This document shows positions 11,979 to 22,612 of a stretch of 64,000 nucleotides of DNA, piece after piece (positions within the stretch are counted from its first letter, which is position 1; each line of letters starts with the position of its first letter). The stretch spans positions 301,076 through 365,075 of the forward strand of contig WTPW01000197.1 of NCBI GenBank assembly GCA_009809945.1, in the 5' to 3' direction. The position numbers were made by a program, and so were the translations under genes. Source of the DNA: Gigaspora margarita (taxonomy: Eukaryota; Glomeromycota; Glomeromycetes; Diversisporales; Gigasporaceae). The notes beneath the pieces are model-generated. The model did not search any database and had not been told where the DNA came from. It saw nothing but the letters and a program-made list of their open reading frames with translations.

Positions 11979-12633
11979 ACAGTAACATGATATGTCACGT
12001 ATAAATTTTTTAATTATGAGTCAAATGAATAACGCACCTAAATTTCATATATAAAATTTTGACAAATTTTGCTTTCTTAACTTATTTAGCAAAAAGAAGC
12101 TGTCTGTTTAATTTCTGTATATAAGTTTGCGATTTTTCTAGTATAAGAAGGTTCTTCTCATAAAATTTTAAAGGTAGTTTATAATAAAATTGCAACTAAT
12201 CGTGCTAACGAAGTTAGACATTTTTTGATGATTTTTACTATTTGTTTATAAGTAATGCATATTATTTCACCAAATTAGGCAATTTTGTCTGTTAATTCAG
12301 TTGATAGTCCTAATTGCCTAATTTGGTAAAATGATATGTATCACCTATAAACAAATAGTAAAAATTGTCAAAAAATTGACTAACTTAATTAGCATAATTA
12401 GTTGCAATTTTATTATAACCTATCTTTAAAATTTTATAAGAAGAACCTTCTAATGCTAGAAAAATCGCAAACCTATATCCAGAAATTAAACAGACAGCTT
12501 CTTCTTGCTAAATAAGTTGAGAAAGTAAATTTTACCCAAATTTACATATGAAATTTAGGTGCGCCACTCATTTGACTCATAATTAAAAAATTTATTTATA
12601 TGATTTGCGTGACAAATCTTGTTACTGATAAGT
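11979..12633. repeat. Near-perfect 650-bp palindrome
   Basis: Both arms (about 320 bp each) read the same on opposite strands around an axis near 12305. The outer part contains CAGTAAC and ATTTTTTAATTATGAGTCAA, the middle GAAGCTGTCTGTTTAATTTC, and the inner part CCAAATTAGGCAATT, with only scattered mismatches. A transcript of either strand would fold into one long hairpin. No coding frame is present. Confidence 0.85.
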
Positions 12634-12960
12634 TTATTTAAGAGATAATAATCGATTTCTATAGTAGAATTTGGACTTTACTATATAGTAACTATTGTTG
12701 ATCGTGGATTAGTAGTTTAATTTAAATTTACTACGGGTTCAAATTTTGATTAGCTATTATTGTTATATAGATCACATGACCATAATTTCATGTAATCTAA
12801 CTATTGGTCAAAAAATCAAAAGTCACATGATCTCTGTTTATATTACATAGTATGTGACTAGATCATAAGGGTCAGAGACCGGATAAAGGTGGTATTAACA
12901 AAAATAGAGGGGGTGGCAATAACAGTTCTTAAAATATATAACTAATTTTTTTATATATTA

Positions 12961-13462
12961 AAGATCAGAAATGATGCTAAAATCAGATGATGCTGAAATT
13001 TACGTAATTTTTGTATCATTAGATTTTTTAAAATTTTTGAAAATTGTATAAACAATCGATCTACACTATGTAATTAAAACAATTGAATAGGATTGGTTAG
13101 AGTGGATTAATTTAATATTGCATAAATCACATCTTGATATCTATATATAAAAAACCTTCTAACTGTATCAAAATGGTGACCCTAACCCTAACCCTAAACA
13201 TGAGGCAAATTTTTTTTTTGTTAGTGGTTTTATAGATACTTTTTGCCTCGTAATTAGGGTTAGGGTTAGGGTCACCTTTTTGATACAGTTAGAAGATCTT
13301 TTATATATAGATATCAAGAATGCATATAGGCATACCAACTGGTTATAGTATTTGATATAGTGTAGATCGATTGTTTACATGATTTTAAAAATTTTAGAAA
13401 ATCCAATGATACGAAGATTATGTGAATTTCAGCATCATCTAATTTTAGCATTATCCCTAACA
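12961..13462. mobile_element. Foldback with telomere-like CCCTAA tracts (copy 1)
   Basis: A 500-bp palindrome with its axis near 13215. The arms share GATGATGCTGAAATT, GATCGATCTACAC-type sequence, GATATCTATATATAAAA and CTAACTGTATCAAAA. Each arm ends inward in a telomere-like run: three CCCTAA-type units at 13180-13198 and the complementary TTAGGG run at 13255-13275. A second copy is at 52997-53539. Confidence 0.8.
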
Positions 13463-13989
13463 TTAAATGCTAAATTTTTGAATATATATAAACTTTAAAA
13501 CATTATAACCTTTATAATTATAAAATAAATAAATATCTACTTCAACAAAATTATAACTTTGAATTCAGACAACAAATCTCTCTTAAAGAGATTTTTGTTA
13601 AAATTATTTGTTTTTAAGTTATACTATTTATATTTTATATATAAATATTGGATTTTTTTGATATTTAGCACTATTTATTTAATATTCAATGAATATTTAG
13701 TAAATATTTATTGAATATTTTCAAAATATTTAAATAAATATTCGAATATTAAAAAGTTTGACCAAATAAACATTTGAAATTTTGTTTTTTGAATAAGTAA
13801 AACCTCTAATTATAATCTTCTGTAACTGCTATTACACATAGTACTAACTTCTTTACAATGGATCTTCTTTCAGAAATTCCTAATCCAAAGTTGTACTTAC
13901 TTGAACTTTTCATAGTGAGTATATTCAAGTATTTATAGAACTGCATCTACTAGAACTTGAACCCGAAACTACTTGTAAAAAGTTAGGTA

Positions 13990-15446
13990 TAGAGTTCTAC
14001 AATTTGATTTGATCTTCAAATATTTGAATCAAATATTTGATCAAATCAAATTCAAATTTGACTATATTTGATTTGGTCAAATTTCAAATCTGGCCAAATT
14101 TGATTTAATTTGACAATATTTGATTTGATTTAAAAATTACTATTAAAAATTCAAATTCAAATCAAATTCAAATCCAAAAAGAACTCTTTCCAATGATCAC
14201 TTGTACTAAACAACCACACTAAAATTTCTGAAGTAAAGTTATATTAAAGACAGTGAAGAACTAGAAAAAGTGGCAGGTAGCTATTATTTAGGGATACAGT
14301 TAATTGAGTATCTGCTAGTAGCTTTAGAGTTTATCACTCACCAAGCAAAAACGGCACTTGTTGTTTATAGGTAAAGCTTATAGACTGCCTGCTGACAAGT
14401 TTAGAGTTTATTACTCACCAGATATACGAAGTACTAGATGTCTGTGTTGGATTTAATGCTTTGGAAAGACCTACTCTTCTTTGTTTAAATAGTACCTAAA
14501 GGTAGTACTTTCCTTTATAATATACAAGTGAATCTCCAGGCCTCCTTTGGACTTTTCAAAATTTCAAAAAAGTGGGCATTTCAGTTTACTTCCTCTAGAA
14601 GATCAGCAGTGTTTACTTCTTCCAAATCGGAGCTACACTTACCTAATTTGAATTGGCATCATGAGTGAAACATTCAGCTGCAGTGTCAACAGTAAATAAT
14701 GTGCCAGAGATGTCTTGGATGAATATAGAAATTTCATGTGCTTTAAATTAGCATTTCATTTTTTGTATTTCTTTTATATTTTTTTTTAATTTTACATATA
14801 ATACCTTGGTAGTGGTACCACATAGTATTATATAATTTTTATAGTATATATAATTAGTTCTGTAATTATTAAGATTAGTTTTTTTTCTTTGTTTTTTTTT
14901 TATCTTGTTTTTCTTTTTTTATTGTATTTGGACTTTCGTATAGATTGAGTAGCTTTCCCCCTTTTTTACTTTCATTTACTTTTTTATTGAATTTGTTTTT
15001 CTTGTTGGTGAATGGACGAAATCATTCTATTGAAGAAGCAAGATAAGAAGGACTTAAAGAAAAGAAGCAATCTGGATAAAGTTTAGTAGCAAACCAACAG
15101 TAATTTGTGTATACTTGCAGTAAGTTGTGGGCCCACATATGAGTAAAAATGCTACTAGGCAGATTGCACCTAGTGAACTTTATATAGCGTGAGTGAGTCT
15201 TTATTAGAAAAAAGAAAGGTCTTATTGGCAGCCAAGGAATAAGTACCATGTAGCATGACTACAATTTCTTATAATAAAGGCAAGATTGCTAGTTTTAAAA
15301 AAAAAAATCAAATCCAAATATTTGAATTAAATCAAATTCAAATCAGGATCAATTTGATTTGATCAAATTCAAATTGAGCCAATATTTGATTTGATCAAAT
15401 TCAAATTGAGCCAATATTTGATTTGATTTGAATTTGAGGAATCCTA
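13990..15446. mobile_element. hAT-type MITE (copy 2), interrupted by a retrocopy
   Basis: It begins TAGAGTTCTACAATTTGATT and ends GAGGAATCCTA, homologous to the family at 7055, 45252 and 59361. Flanking 8-mers GTTAGGTA and GTTGTGTA match at 6 of 8, so the copy appears old. A poly(A)-tailed insertion (14179-15307) splits it. Confidence 0.75.
14179..15307 (+). mobile_element. Poly(A)-tailed retrocopy of unknown transcript
   Basis: The insert ends in AATAAA (15273-15278) followed 18 bp later by A11 (15297-15307), and is flanked by TCAAATCCAAA at 14168-14178 and 15308-15318. This is the pattern of a reverse-transcribed polyadenylated RNA. The intact family member at 45252-45535 shows the same site without the insert. 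No long open frame or known domain is seen; two internal segments near 14320 and 14400 repeat TTTAGAGTTTAT(C/T)ACTCACCA. It may be a retrocopied non-coding transcript, a decayed gene copy or an unrecognised retroposon family. Confidence 0.72.
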
Positions 15447-15454
15447 GTTGTGTA

Positions 15455-16055
15455 CCTAACTACTAGGCCATAGAATTCCAACTCTAAAAATTTAATAAAC
15501 TTTTTTTTTATTTGAATTCTATGAATTTATAGAATTCAAATAAAAAAAGTTTATAGAATTTGGCTTGATAGTTGCTAAGATATTTTTATTCAAAGCTTAA
15601 AAAATAAATTTTTTGGCATAGCTTTTGTTTTGATATATGTTTTAAATTTTTTTTACAACTTTGAGCAAAGGTAACATAGTAACTATTAAGTCAAATTTAA
15701 TAAATTTTTTTATTTAAATTCTATAGATTCATAAAATTTGAAAAAAAGTTCATTAATTTTGAACCAATAGTTACTAAAATATCTTTGCTCAAAGTTTAAA
15801 AAAAATTTTGTATAGTTTGTTTTAATAGATATTTTGATTTTTTTTTAAATTTTGAGCAAAGATATCTTAGCAACTACTTGGCCAAATTTGATGAACTTTT
15901 TTTTGTTTAAATTCTATAACCTATAGAATCAAAAAAAAATGTTTGTTGGATTTGAACTGATAGTACTAAAATATCTTTACTCAAAGTTTAAAAAAAAAAT
16001 TAAATCTGTTGAGAAGTATGAATAGTAAATTTGGGGCTATAAAAATAATCACCTA
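15455..16055. repeat. Palindrome array, inverted copy of 6110-7018
   Basis: Three to four units of the same palindromic repeat as at 6110-7018, in the opposite orientation, ending in GTATGAATAGTAAATTT, which matches the inverted sequence at 6115-6135. The two blocks face each other across about 8.4 kb. Confidence 0.7.
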
Positions 16056-16885
16056 TAATTATTTTAATTCTTATTTATATAACTATAACTATTTAATAAG
16101 TTTATAGACAATGTGCAGTTAAATAATAGAAACTTTAAACTATATAGACTAACTCAAAACACTGCAACAAATAAATATATATATATAACAGTATTTAATA
16201 AATTTGGTTTTATGAGAAAAAATATAATATGCAAATTGCAACCAATATAACATATCTAATGCTTGATATTAATATATAAGCTATATATCTAAAGAGGTAC
16301 AGATTCTTATAATACTGTATTAGTATATATTTTATTGAATTAACTTTAAGGTTATAATCGTTTTAAATTAGAGCTAGATAGATTTTAGTTAGCTATATTG
16401 CCTTTTTAGTATTTTTAATTAACTATAAGTTTAGATTGGTATTTTTTGTATTTTTTAGTTTTTGATTTGTCTAAGTTATCAAAACTTTGTGATTTTGCTT
16501 TATTTTAGATGATCCCAATACAAAAATAAACAAGCTAAAATAAGAATATCTAAAGAATTTCAACTTAATACTACAAAGAATAAAATATAATTGAATACAA
16601 TAGTTAGAGTTAAAGCATATTTAAGAATTATTTTCTCTAATTATAGGATAAAACTTTATTTAAATCTAGGTAGTTAGACTTAGAATGCAATATAATAGTT
16701 GATTTGAAATATAGTATAGTAGTTAAATTAAATTTAGTATAATGGATATAAATATAATAAGTTAAAATAATAATTTTAATAAAATAAACAAATAATTTTA
16801 AAAAAAATAATTTTTTTAAAAAAAATTTAAGTTAATTAAAAATAATACTAGTAATTTAAACAAAGTTTTTTTTTAAATAATTTAA
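16055..16885. other. AT-rich intergenic
   Basis: Contains the partner (16300-16450) of the dispersed repeat at 3345-3500. No gene, RNA or paired inverted repeat was identified. Confidence 0.4.
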
Positions 16886-17580
16886 TTCGTGATCCATATG
16901 CCAAACAGTGAAAATCTATAGTAATATATGGGGCAAATCAATTATTGTTTATCAAATTTCTGGAATCTGGCACTGTCAGAGAAATAGCGAATTTTTTTAT
17001 TAAGCTAACCTTACTTCTCCACTAATTGAAAGTTGTAGAGCACATTCTTGCGATTCTAATGGTGGTAAAATCATTAAAATTGGACTAGTAGATCACAAGA
17101 TATCGTTAAAAAACTTTTCGCGACCATATAGAGTTTCTATGTAAACAATATTATTGTTTACATAGAAACTCTATATGATCGCGAAACGTTTTTTAACGAT
17201 ATCTTGTGATCTACTTGTCCAATTTTAATGATTTTACCACCATTAGAATCGCAAGAATATGCTCTACAACTTTCAATTAGTGGAGAAGTAAGGTTAGCTT
17301 AATAAAAAAATTCGCTATTGCTCTGACAGTACCAGATTCCAGAAATTTGATAAACAATAATTGATTTACCCCAATTTTACTATATATGGGGGTCGGCTAA
17401 AGCGGAGTTAATTCAATATATGATCTACACACTGCATAAATTACATTATTGATATCTATAACCTTCTAACAATAAATGCATCAAAAAGGTAACCCTAACC
17501 CTAACCAAATTTCACTCCACTTTAGCTGACCCCTATATATGGTAATATATGCAGCCCCTGTTTGGTATATGGATCACGAA
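16886..17580. mobile_element. TTAA-flanked (piggyBac-like) foldback
   Basis: The inverted ends read TTCGTGATCCATAT(G/A)CCAAA and are bordered by TTAA at 16882-16885 and 17581-17584. The interior 16930-17375 is an almost perfect palindrome with its axis near 17155, whose arms contain the shared core (CTACAACTTTCAATTAGTGG on one strand). A short element with CCCTAA motifs has inserted at 17386-17535. Confidence 0.88.
17386..17535. mobile_element. Short MITE carrying CCCTAA tract
   Basis: The ends are GGGGTC(G/A)GCTAAAG(C/T)GGAG and its complement, within mirrored TATAT edges. One side of the interior carries AACCCTAACCCTAACC at about 17493-17508. It is nested in the element at 16886-17580. A similar 136-bp element is at 23617-23752. 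Confidence 0.75.
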
Positions 17581-18089
17581 TTAAAAAATAATAATATATA
17601 TTAGTCATAGAACATGTTTCTCTAAAATAGGTTTAAAATAGGTTTATAATAAAAATTTAAACAAAAAGATATGACTTTACTATAAACTTTGAGCTAAAGA
17701 TTCTTCTTGGCTTAACTAATTAACTTAAAATTAAATATGGTGCTGGAAGTCTATACTAGACAATAAAATAGGGTAACTTTGAAATGCATCATCTTTTTAT
17801 AGAGACAATATTTTTAAAAGCTATTTGGCAAACTTGTAGAGCTTATCATAGTGAACAAAGTTACTAGTCAGATTTTTAAAATGTTGCCTTTATAAAAAGT
17901 TATAGTACTTTAAAGTTAATTAAAATTGAAACACATAGTAATTACATATAAAACAATAGTAATCTTTAAAATGCATCAACTTTTTATACAGAAGGTTTTC
18001 AAAAAAAATATTTGGCATAGTTATAGAACTAATATTCCTTTATAAAGTTACCGGTCAGTTTTTTAAAAAACCTCTTGTACAAAAAACTA

Positions 18090-18356
18090 NNNNNNNNNNN
18101 NNNNNNNNNNNNNNNNNNNNNNNNNNNNNNNNNNNNNNNNNNNNNNNNNNNNNNNNNNNNNNNNNNNNNNNNNNNNNNNNNNNNNNNNNNNNNNNNNNNN
18201 NNNNNNNNNNNNNNNNNNNNNNNNNNNNNNNNNNNNNNNNNNNNNNNNNNNNNNNNNNNNNNNNNNNNNNNNNNNNNNNNNNNNNNNNNNNNNNNNNNNN
18301 NNNNNNNNNNNNNNNNNNNNNNNNNNNNNNNNNNNNNNNNNNNNNNNNNNNNNNNN
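18090..18356. other. Assembly gap (267 N)
   Basis: A run of unknown bases directly beside a perfect palindrome (18357-18469), as expected where a hairpin or collapsed repeat broke the assembly. Frames running through it are meaningless. Confidence 0.95.
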
Positions 18357-18469
18357 TTCTTGATAACTATCTTATCAAACTTAATAAAAATTTTTTTATT
18401 TAAATTTTATAGATCTATAAAATTTAAATAAAAAAATTTTTATTAAGTTTGATAAGATAGTTATCAAGA
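18357..18469. repeat. Perfect 113-bp palindrome
   Basis: TTCTTGATAACTATCTTATC is followed by AAACTTAATAAAAA and an axis at ATAGATCTAT; the right half is an exact mirror. Its build resembles the units at 6110-7018. Confidence 0.9.
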
Positions 18470-19055
18470 ACGTTGAGTTTGAAATTTCAAAAAAGGGGGT
18501 GCTTATTCATGATAGGATACGGTATATGCTAAAGTTAAAAATTTTTGGTTTGTAATATAAAACCCTTTTTTTGTTAAGATAATCTGCTTTGGGCTTCTAA
18601 ATAAACTTGTTCAGCAGTAATTCAATTTATATAAAGTCAAAACACATTTTCTCAAACTTTTTACTAAGTAAAAAATAGGGTTGAAGTTAAAAAAAATTTT
18701 TTCTTTTAAAAAAAAAATTTTTTTTAACTTTATTTCTATTTTTTATCTAGTAAAATGTTTAAGAAACTGCATTTTGTTTTGATACAAGTGAAATATCTGC
18801 TAAACAAGTTTACTTAGAAGCCCAAAGCAGGTTATCTTTACAAAAAAAAGAAACAACCCAAAAATTTTTAACTTTAGCATATAGACAACTTACTTTTTTA
18901 TCAAGATAACTATTTTTTGCAACTAATTAAAGGTGTTTAAAGCATAATTTTATATATAATTTCTAATTTAAAATTTGTAAAAATTTGTTTTTTACAAAGT
19001 TACATTTTGAAATTATACAAAATTAACAAAATTTTAACTTGATTTTTAAGCTTAA

Positions 19056-19916
19056 TTGATAATCCACCTATCAACTGGAGAATAGGTAAAATGTGGCGTG
19101 CTTCTATCTAAAAATTTTTTCTTACTAAGTTAACGATACATGTCCACTAATTGAAAGTTTGTAGAGCTTATTGAGGCACATCTAACAGTAGTTAGATTAT
19201 CCAAATCGGCCCAGTGGATGGCAAGATATCATCGAAAAATGATTAGCTGACTATATAAAAATCCGTGATGGAAATCATATATGAAAATCACTATAGGCAG
19301 CATGTGGCGTGCTTTTATCTAAAACTTTTTTCATACTAAGTTAACGATATATGCCCACTAATTGAAAGTTGTAGAGCTCATCGAGACGCATCTAACAATA
19401 GTTAGATCATCTAAATTGGCCCAGTGGATGGTGAGATATCATCAAAAAACGATTGGCTGACTATATAAAATCTCTATGTAAACAATGTTTGTTTATATAG
19501 AGATTTTATATAGTCAACCAATGTTTTTCGATGATATCTTGCCATCCACTAGGCCGATTTGAATGATCTAACCACTGTTAGATGCGTCTCGACGAGCTCT
19601 ACAACTTTTAATTAGTGGCATGTATCATTAACTTAGTATTAAAAAAAGTTTTAGATGGAAGCACGCCACATTTCACCTATAGTGATTTTTATATATGATT
19701 TCTATCATGGATTTTTATATAGTCAGCTAATTGTTTTTCAAAGATATCTCACCATCCACTGGGCCAATTTGGATAATCTAACTACTGTTAGATGCGCCTC
19801 AATAAGCTCTGCAACTTTTAATTAGTGGACATGTATCGTTAACTTAATAAGAAAAAAAATTTAAATAGAAGCATGCCACATTTTGCCTATTCTCCAGTTA
19901 ACAGGTGGATTATCAA
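19056..19916. mobile_element. TTAA-flanked (piggyBac-like) compound palindrome
   Basis: The ends TTGATAATCCACCTAT.. and their complement are bordered by TTAA (19052-19055, 19917-19920). The related sequence at 48414-48430 lacks the insert and approximates the empty site (TCAA there). Inside, an inner copy of the same palindrome (about 19300-19670, axis near 19488) is wrapped in an outer one. Each arm bears the shared core ending in CTCTACAACTTTTAATTAGT. The element at 61528-62055 has the same ends and core. Confidence 0.9.
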
Positions 19917-20154
19917 TTAATTTTTCTCATTTTCTTGTTCTATATACCCATAAAATTTAATTTTAAGTTAATTATTGTAGCAGATCATAATAAAATCTAG
20001 ATTAAAATGGAATTATAGTATAAAATCTTGAAAACTAGATTTTTTGGAATATATTTTTTAGGGTTAGGGATTTAGTTTTAAAAAAAATTATAACAAACAA
20101 GTATTAGTAAATTTTAGAAGGCTAGCAGGTTAAGTAAAAAATATATATTAGCAA

Positions 20155-20490
20155 AATAAATATATGAAATCTTTCGAAAGAAATTGCATGCTAAAATCTT
20201 TTGAAAAAATTGCAATTGACGCGAAATCTTTCGAAAGAATCACAATCTTTCGAAAGATTTCGATATGTATAACTTTCGAAAGATTTTGAAATAAATTTTA
20301 AAATATTGCGAAATAAATTTCAAAATATTGCAAAATAGAGCAAAAAAAAAATAAAACTGTCTATCTAATAATTATTTCACTTCGGAGATGCAGGAGGTAA
20401 CATTTCATATATTATTATTTAAATCTGCAATGTTTTGCAATTTTTTGCAATTTTTTGCAAAATTTTGAAATTTTTAAAAATTTTTTTTTT
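20155..20490. repeat. CTTTCGAAAG-rich dispersed repeat
   Basis: Contains at least four AATCTTTCGAAAGA-type palindromes, then ATTGC(G/A)AAATA repeats and TTTTTTGCAATTTTTTGCAA. A recognisable copy lies at 57585-57862. Confidence 0.65.
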
Positions 20491-20612
20491 TGCAATATAA
20501 AATATTATATTTTTTTATTTAATTAATATTTTATTATATATCTGATATTATATTTTTTATTTTAATTATTATATATTCTTTATAGTATTATTTTTATATT
20601 ATTACATATTAT

Positions 20613-21382
20613 GCTCAAGAAACCCTTTGGCAAGAAAATGAGAAAGTAGTAGTCAAGTTTATACTTGCACTCTTAAATGAAGACGGAAAGAAGAGTGAAA
20701 TTTCAGCAATGCAACTCCACAATTGTCTGTTTGGTTCAAGTACACAGGAAAGAAAAGAAAGAAGAGAAGGTCTTATAAGGGGTTTATATAAGACTTGCAC
20801 TAAGGAGAACCTAATAATGTTAGGTCTTGCAAGGAGTGATATAAATTAATTTTGCAATTCTTTTCTCTTATGGCATAGGATTACTTTCACAAAATTATTT
20901 GGAGACAGAGATGTGAAAAGATAGTAGAGTGGGAGCAAAAAGAAGGAATCCTCTAGATGCATAAGAGAAATCAGCAGAAAAAACAGGTTCCAAAAACAGG
21001 AATTTCAGCTTAAAGGAAGATCCAGAAGAGAACCTCTAATTCAAGTCATGCAGAAAGCTCTACAAATGAAGAAGGAAAGTTGAACATGGAAGTTAAAAGA
21101 AGGAAAACGGAACAGAAGCAAGGTTCCCTTAACCTTTGTATATCGGTGATAGGTGATAGAATATTAGTCGGTGGAAAGCCATTTTGGTGTAGTACTTAGG
21201 CTGGTTTAACACAGCTCCTAGTTTCTGAACAATCTTAAACTAGTGCAGTAGGTTGCACTTGGGCACTTTAGGGTAGCCGGGTGATGTCAGGCTTGTAAAT
21301 TAGGAGTAAAAAGTGTATAAATTTATCGATATACTTAGTACCTTAATAAAGTACTAGTGAAACTGCCAACGTGAAAAAAAAA
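20613..21382 (+). mobile_element. Retrocopy with 15-bp target duplication
   Basis: ATTATTACATATTAT occurs exactly at 20598-20612 and 21383-21397. The insert ends in AATAAA (21343-21348), about 25 bp before a run of A (21374-21382). This is the structure of a reverse-transcribed, polyadenylated RNA. Composition is distinctly less A+T-rich than the flanks. No intact frame or recognised domain was found, so the parent transcript is unknown. It splits the left arm of the surrounding foldback and is therefore younger. Confidence 0.88.
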
Positions 21383-22610
21383 ATTATTACATATTATTTT
21401 AACTACTTTCGCACTTTATTGCATCTAATTCTATTACTATTTGTAGGAAAAAAATCTAGCCCTATATACTTATTTTTGTATACTCCACATTTAGCTATTA
21501 TTTTTGCTTTTTCGTTTAAGGGTAGGGTATCTGTTTACATCAGGTTCCTGTAATTTAGGGCTTATCTTAGCCAAAAAAAAAATAATCTACAATATTATCC
21601 AATTAAAATAGGGTCCTATTAATTTAGGACTTATGTAGCATAAAAAGATACTCTACTCTTAACTATCATATTAGCTTTATTATTTCTGTTGTTATTTTCA
21701 TTTTGCTCTTTTTTCTAAAAGTGAATAATAAAAAAAAACCATTTCCCAGTGGTGTTTTTGCAACTTGCCAGAAAAATCTAGTATTCTTGCAAATTGCCAA
21801 AGAAGTTAAAGTTGATGTTCTTGTAAAGTACCAGAAAGTCAGATTGTATTCTTCAAAGTTCTAAAGAAGTCAGAAATAAATAAAATAAAAAAATAAGTAA
21901 AAAAAAAAATGAAAAACAAAATATATAAGCAAACTTAATAAAAAAAATGAAGCCCCAAATTTTTATTTCTCTGAAGTAAGCGTTCACATTCTTGTAAATT
22001 CAGGAATTGCTGAAATCAAGTTGTTTTATAAAGTGCTAGGTTAACATTCTTGCAAGGTGCCAGAAAAGTTTGTGTTTGTTTGCAAAGTGCTAAAATAAAA
22101 TAAATTAATAAAAAAATTTAAAAAAAAAACAAAAACAAAAACAAAAAAATAAATGAAGCAAAAACTTGCAAAAACTTGCAAAACTACATCAGCAGATTTA
22201 TAATAGCGTAATCTTATATAGGGTCTTATGAACTGTAATATAAACCAAATATAATATAATATATTTCAAAATATTTTGAAATATCAATTTTTGAAATATA
22301 ATGAAAGTAATTTTGAAATATTTTGAAATATATTACAAAATATTTCGAACCCCTTTCAAATATTTTAGGACTAGAAAACCAAGCTGGATTAGTAGATCTG
22401 TAATCTGGATCACGCATTAGACTGATTTTTTGAAATAGTTCAAAATAGTTTGATGATGTTCAAATTCTGTACTACAAGATCAGATTAGATCTTTTGTTTA
22501 TAATTAGATCTTTTACAGTATTTTTTTTTGCTTTTTTGTTTTTATTTCATTTTTTATTTTCGTTTCATTTTTGTTTTTGTTTTATTTTTTTGTTTTTTTT
22601 TGTTTTTTTT

Positions 22611-22612
22611 NN
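22611..22612. other. Two unknown bases in a T-rich tract
   Basis: NN within a long T homopolymer region; sequence length here is unreliable. Confidence 0.9.

Larger units (their letters stand above)
8451..12930. mobile_element. Large nested foldback, 8-bp target duplication
   Basis: The outer inverted repeats contain AGAACTGTTATTGCCACCCC and, just inside, a TTTTTGTTAAT block. The 8-mer AAAATATA is present exactly at 8443-8450 and 12931-12938, pointing to hAT-type insertion. The 4.48-kb interior is a stack of further inverted elements: a nested foldback at about 8521-9397, an inner pair of arms ending at CACTATATAGTAAAGTCC (about 9563 and 12690), a SINE (10480-11393), a small element with GGTTCAAATTGAAC palindromes (11445-11740) and a long near-perfect palindrome (11979-12633). 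No intact transposase is present. Confidence 0.8.
17602..20020. mobile_element. Foldback of the 47584-48580 family, right end lost
   Basis: The left end TTAGTCATAGAACATG matches the CAGT(C/T)ATAG(G/A)A(C/T)ATG ends of the element at 47584-48580, and so does the internal palindrome at 18520-18910 (GCTTCTAA(A/G)TAAAC, AAGTTAAAAAAA). It has been enlarged by the TTAA-flanked insert at 19056-19916 and contains an assembly gap. The right terminus could not be found, so the end coordinate is approximate. Confidence 0.6.

Noticed and set aside
13180..13275. True chromosome end
   Set aside because: Only three telomere-like units per arm, in mirror orientation, inside a dispersed element with a second copy at 52997-53539.
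15022..15249. Minus frame of 75 residues
   Set aside because: It lies inside the poly(A)-tailed retrocopy, antisense to it, with no recognisable domain.
18075..18431. Long frame crossing the run of unknown bases
   Set aside because: It is open only because N codons cannot be stops; the rest is palindromic repeat.
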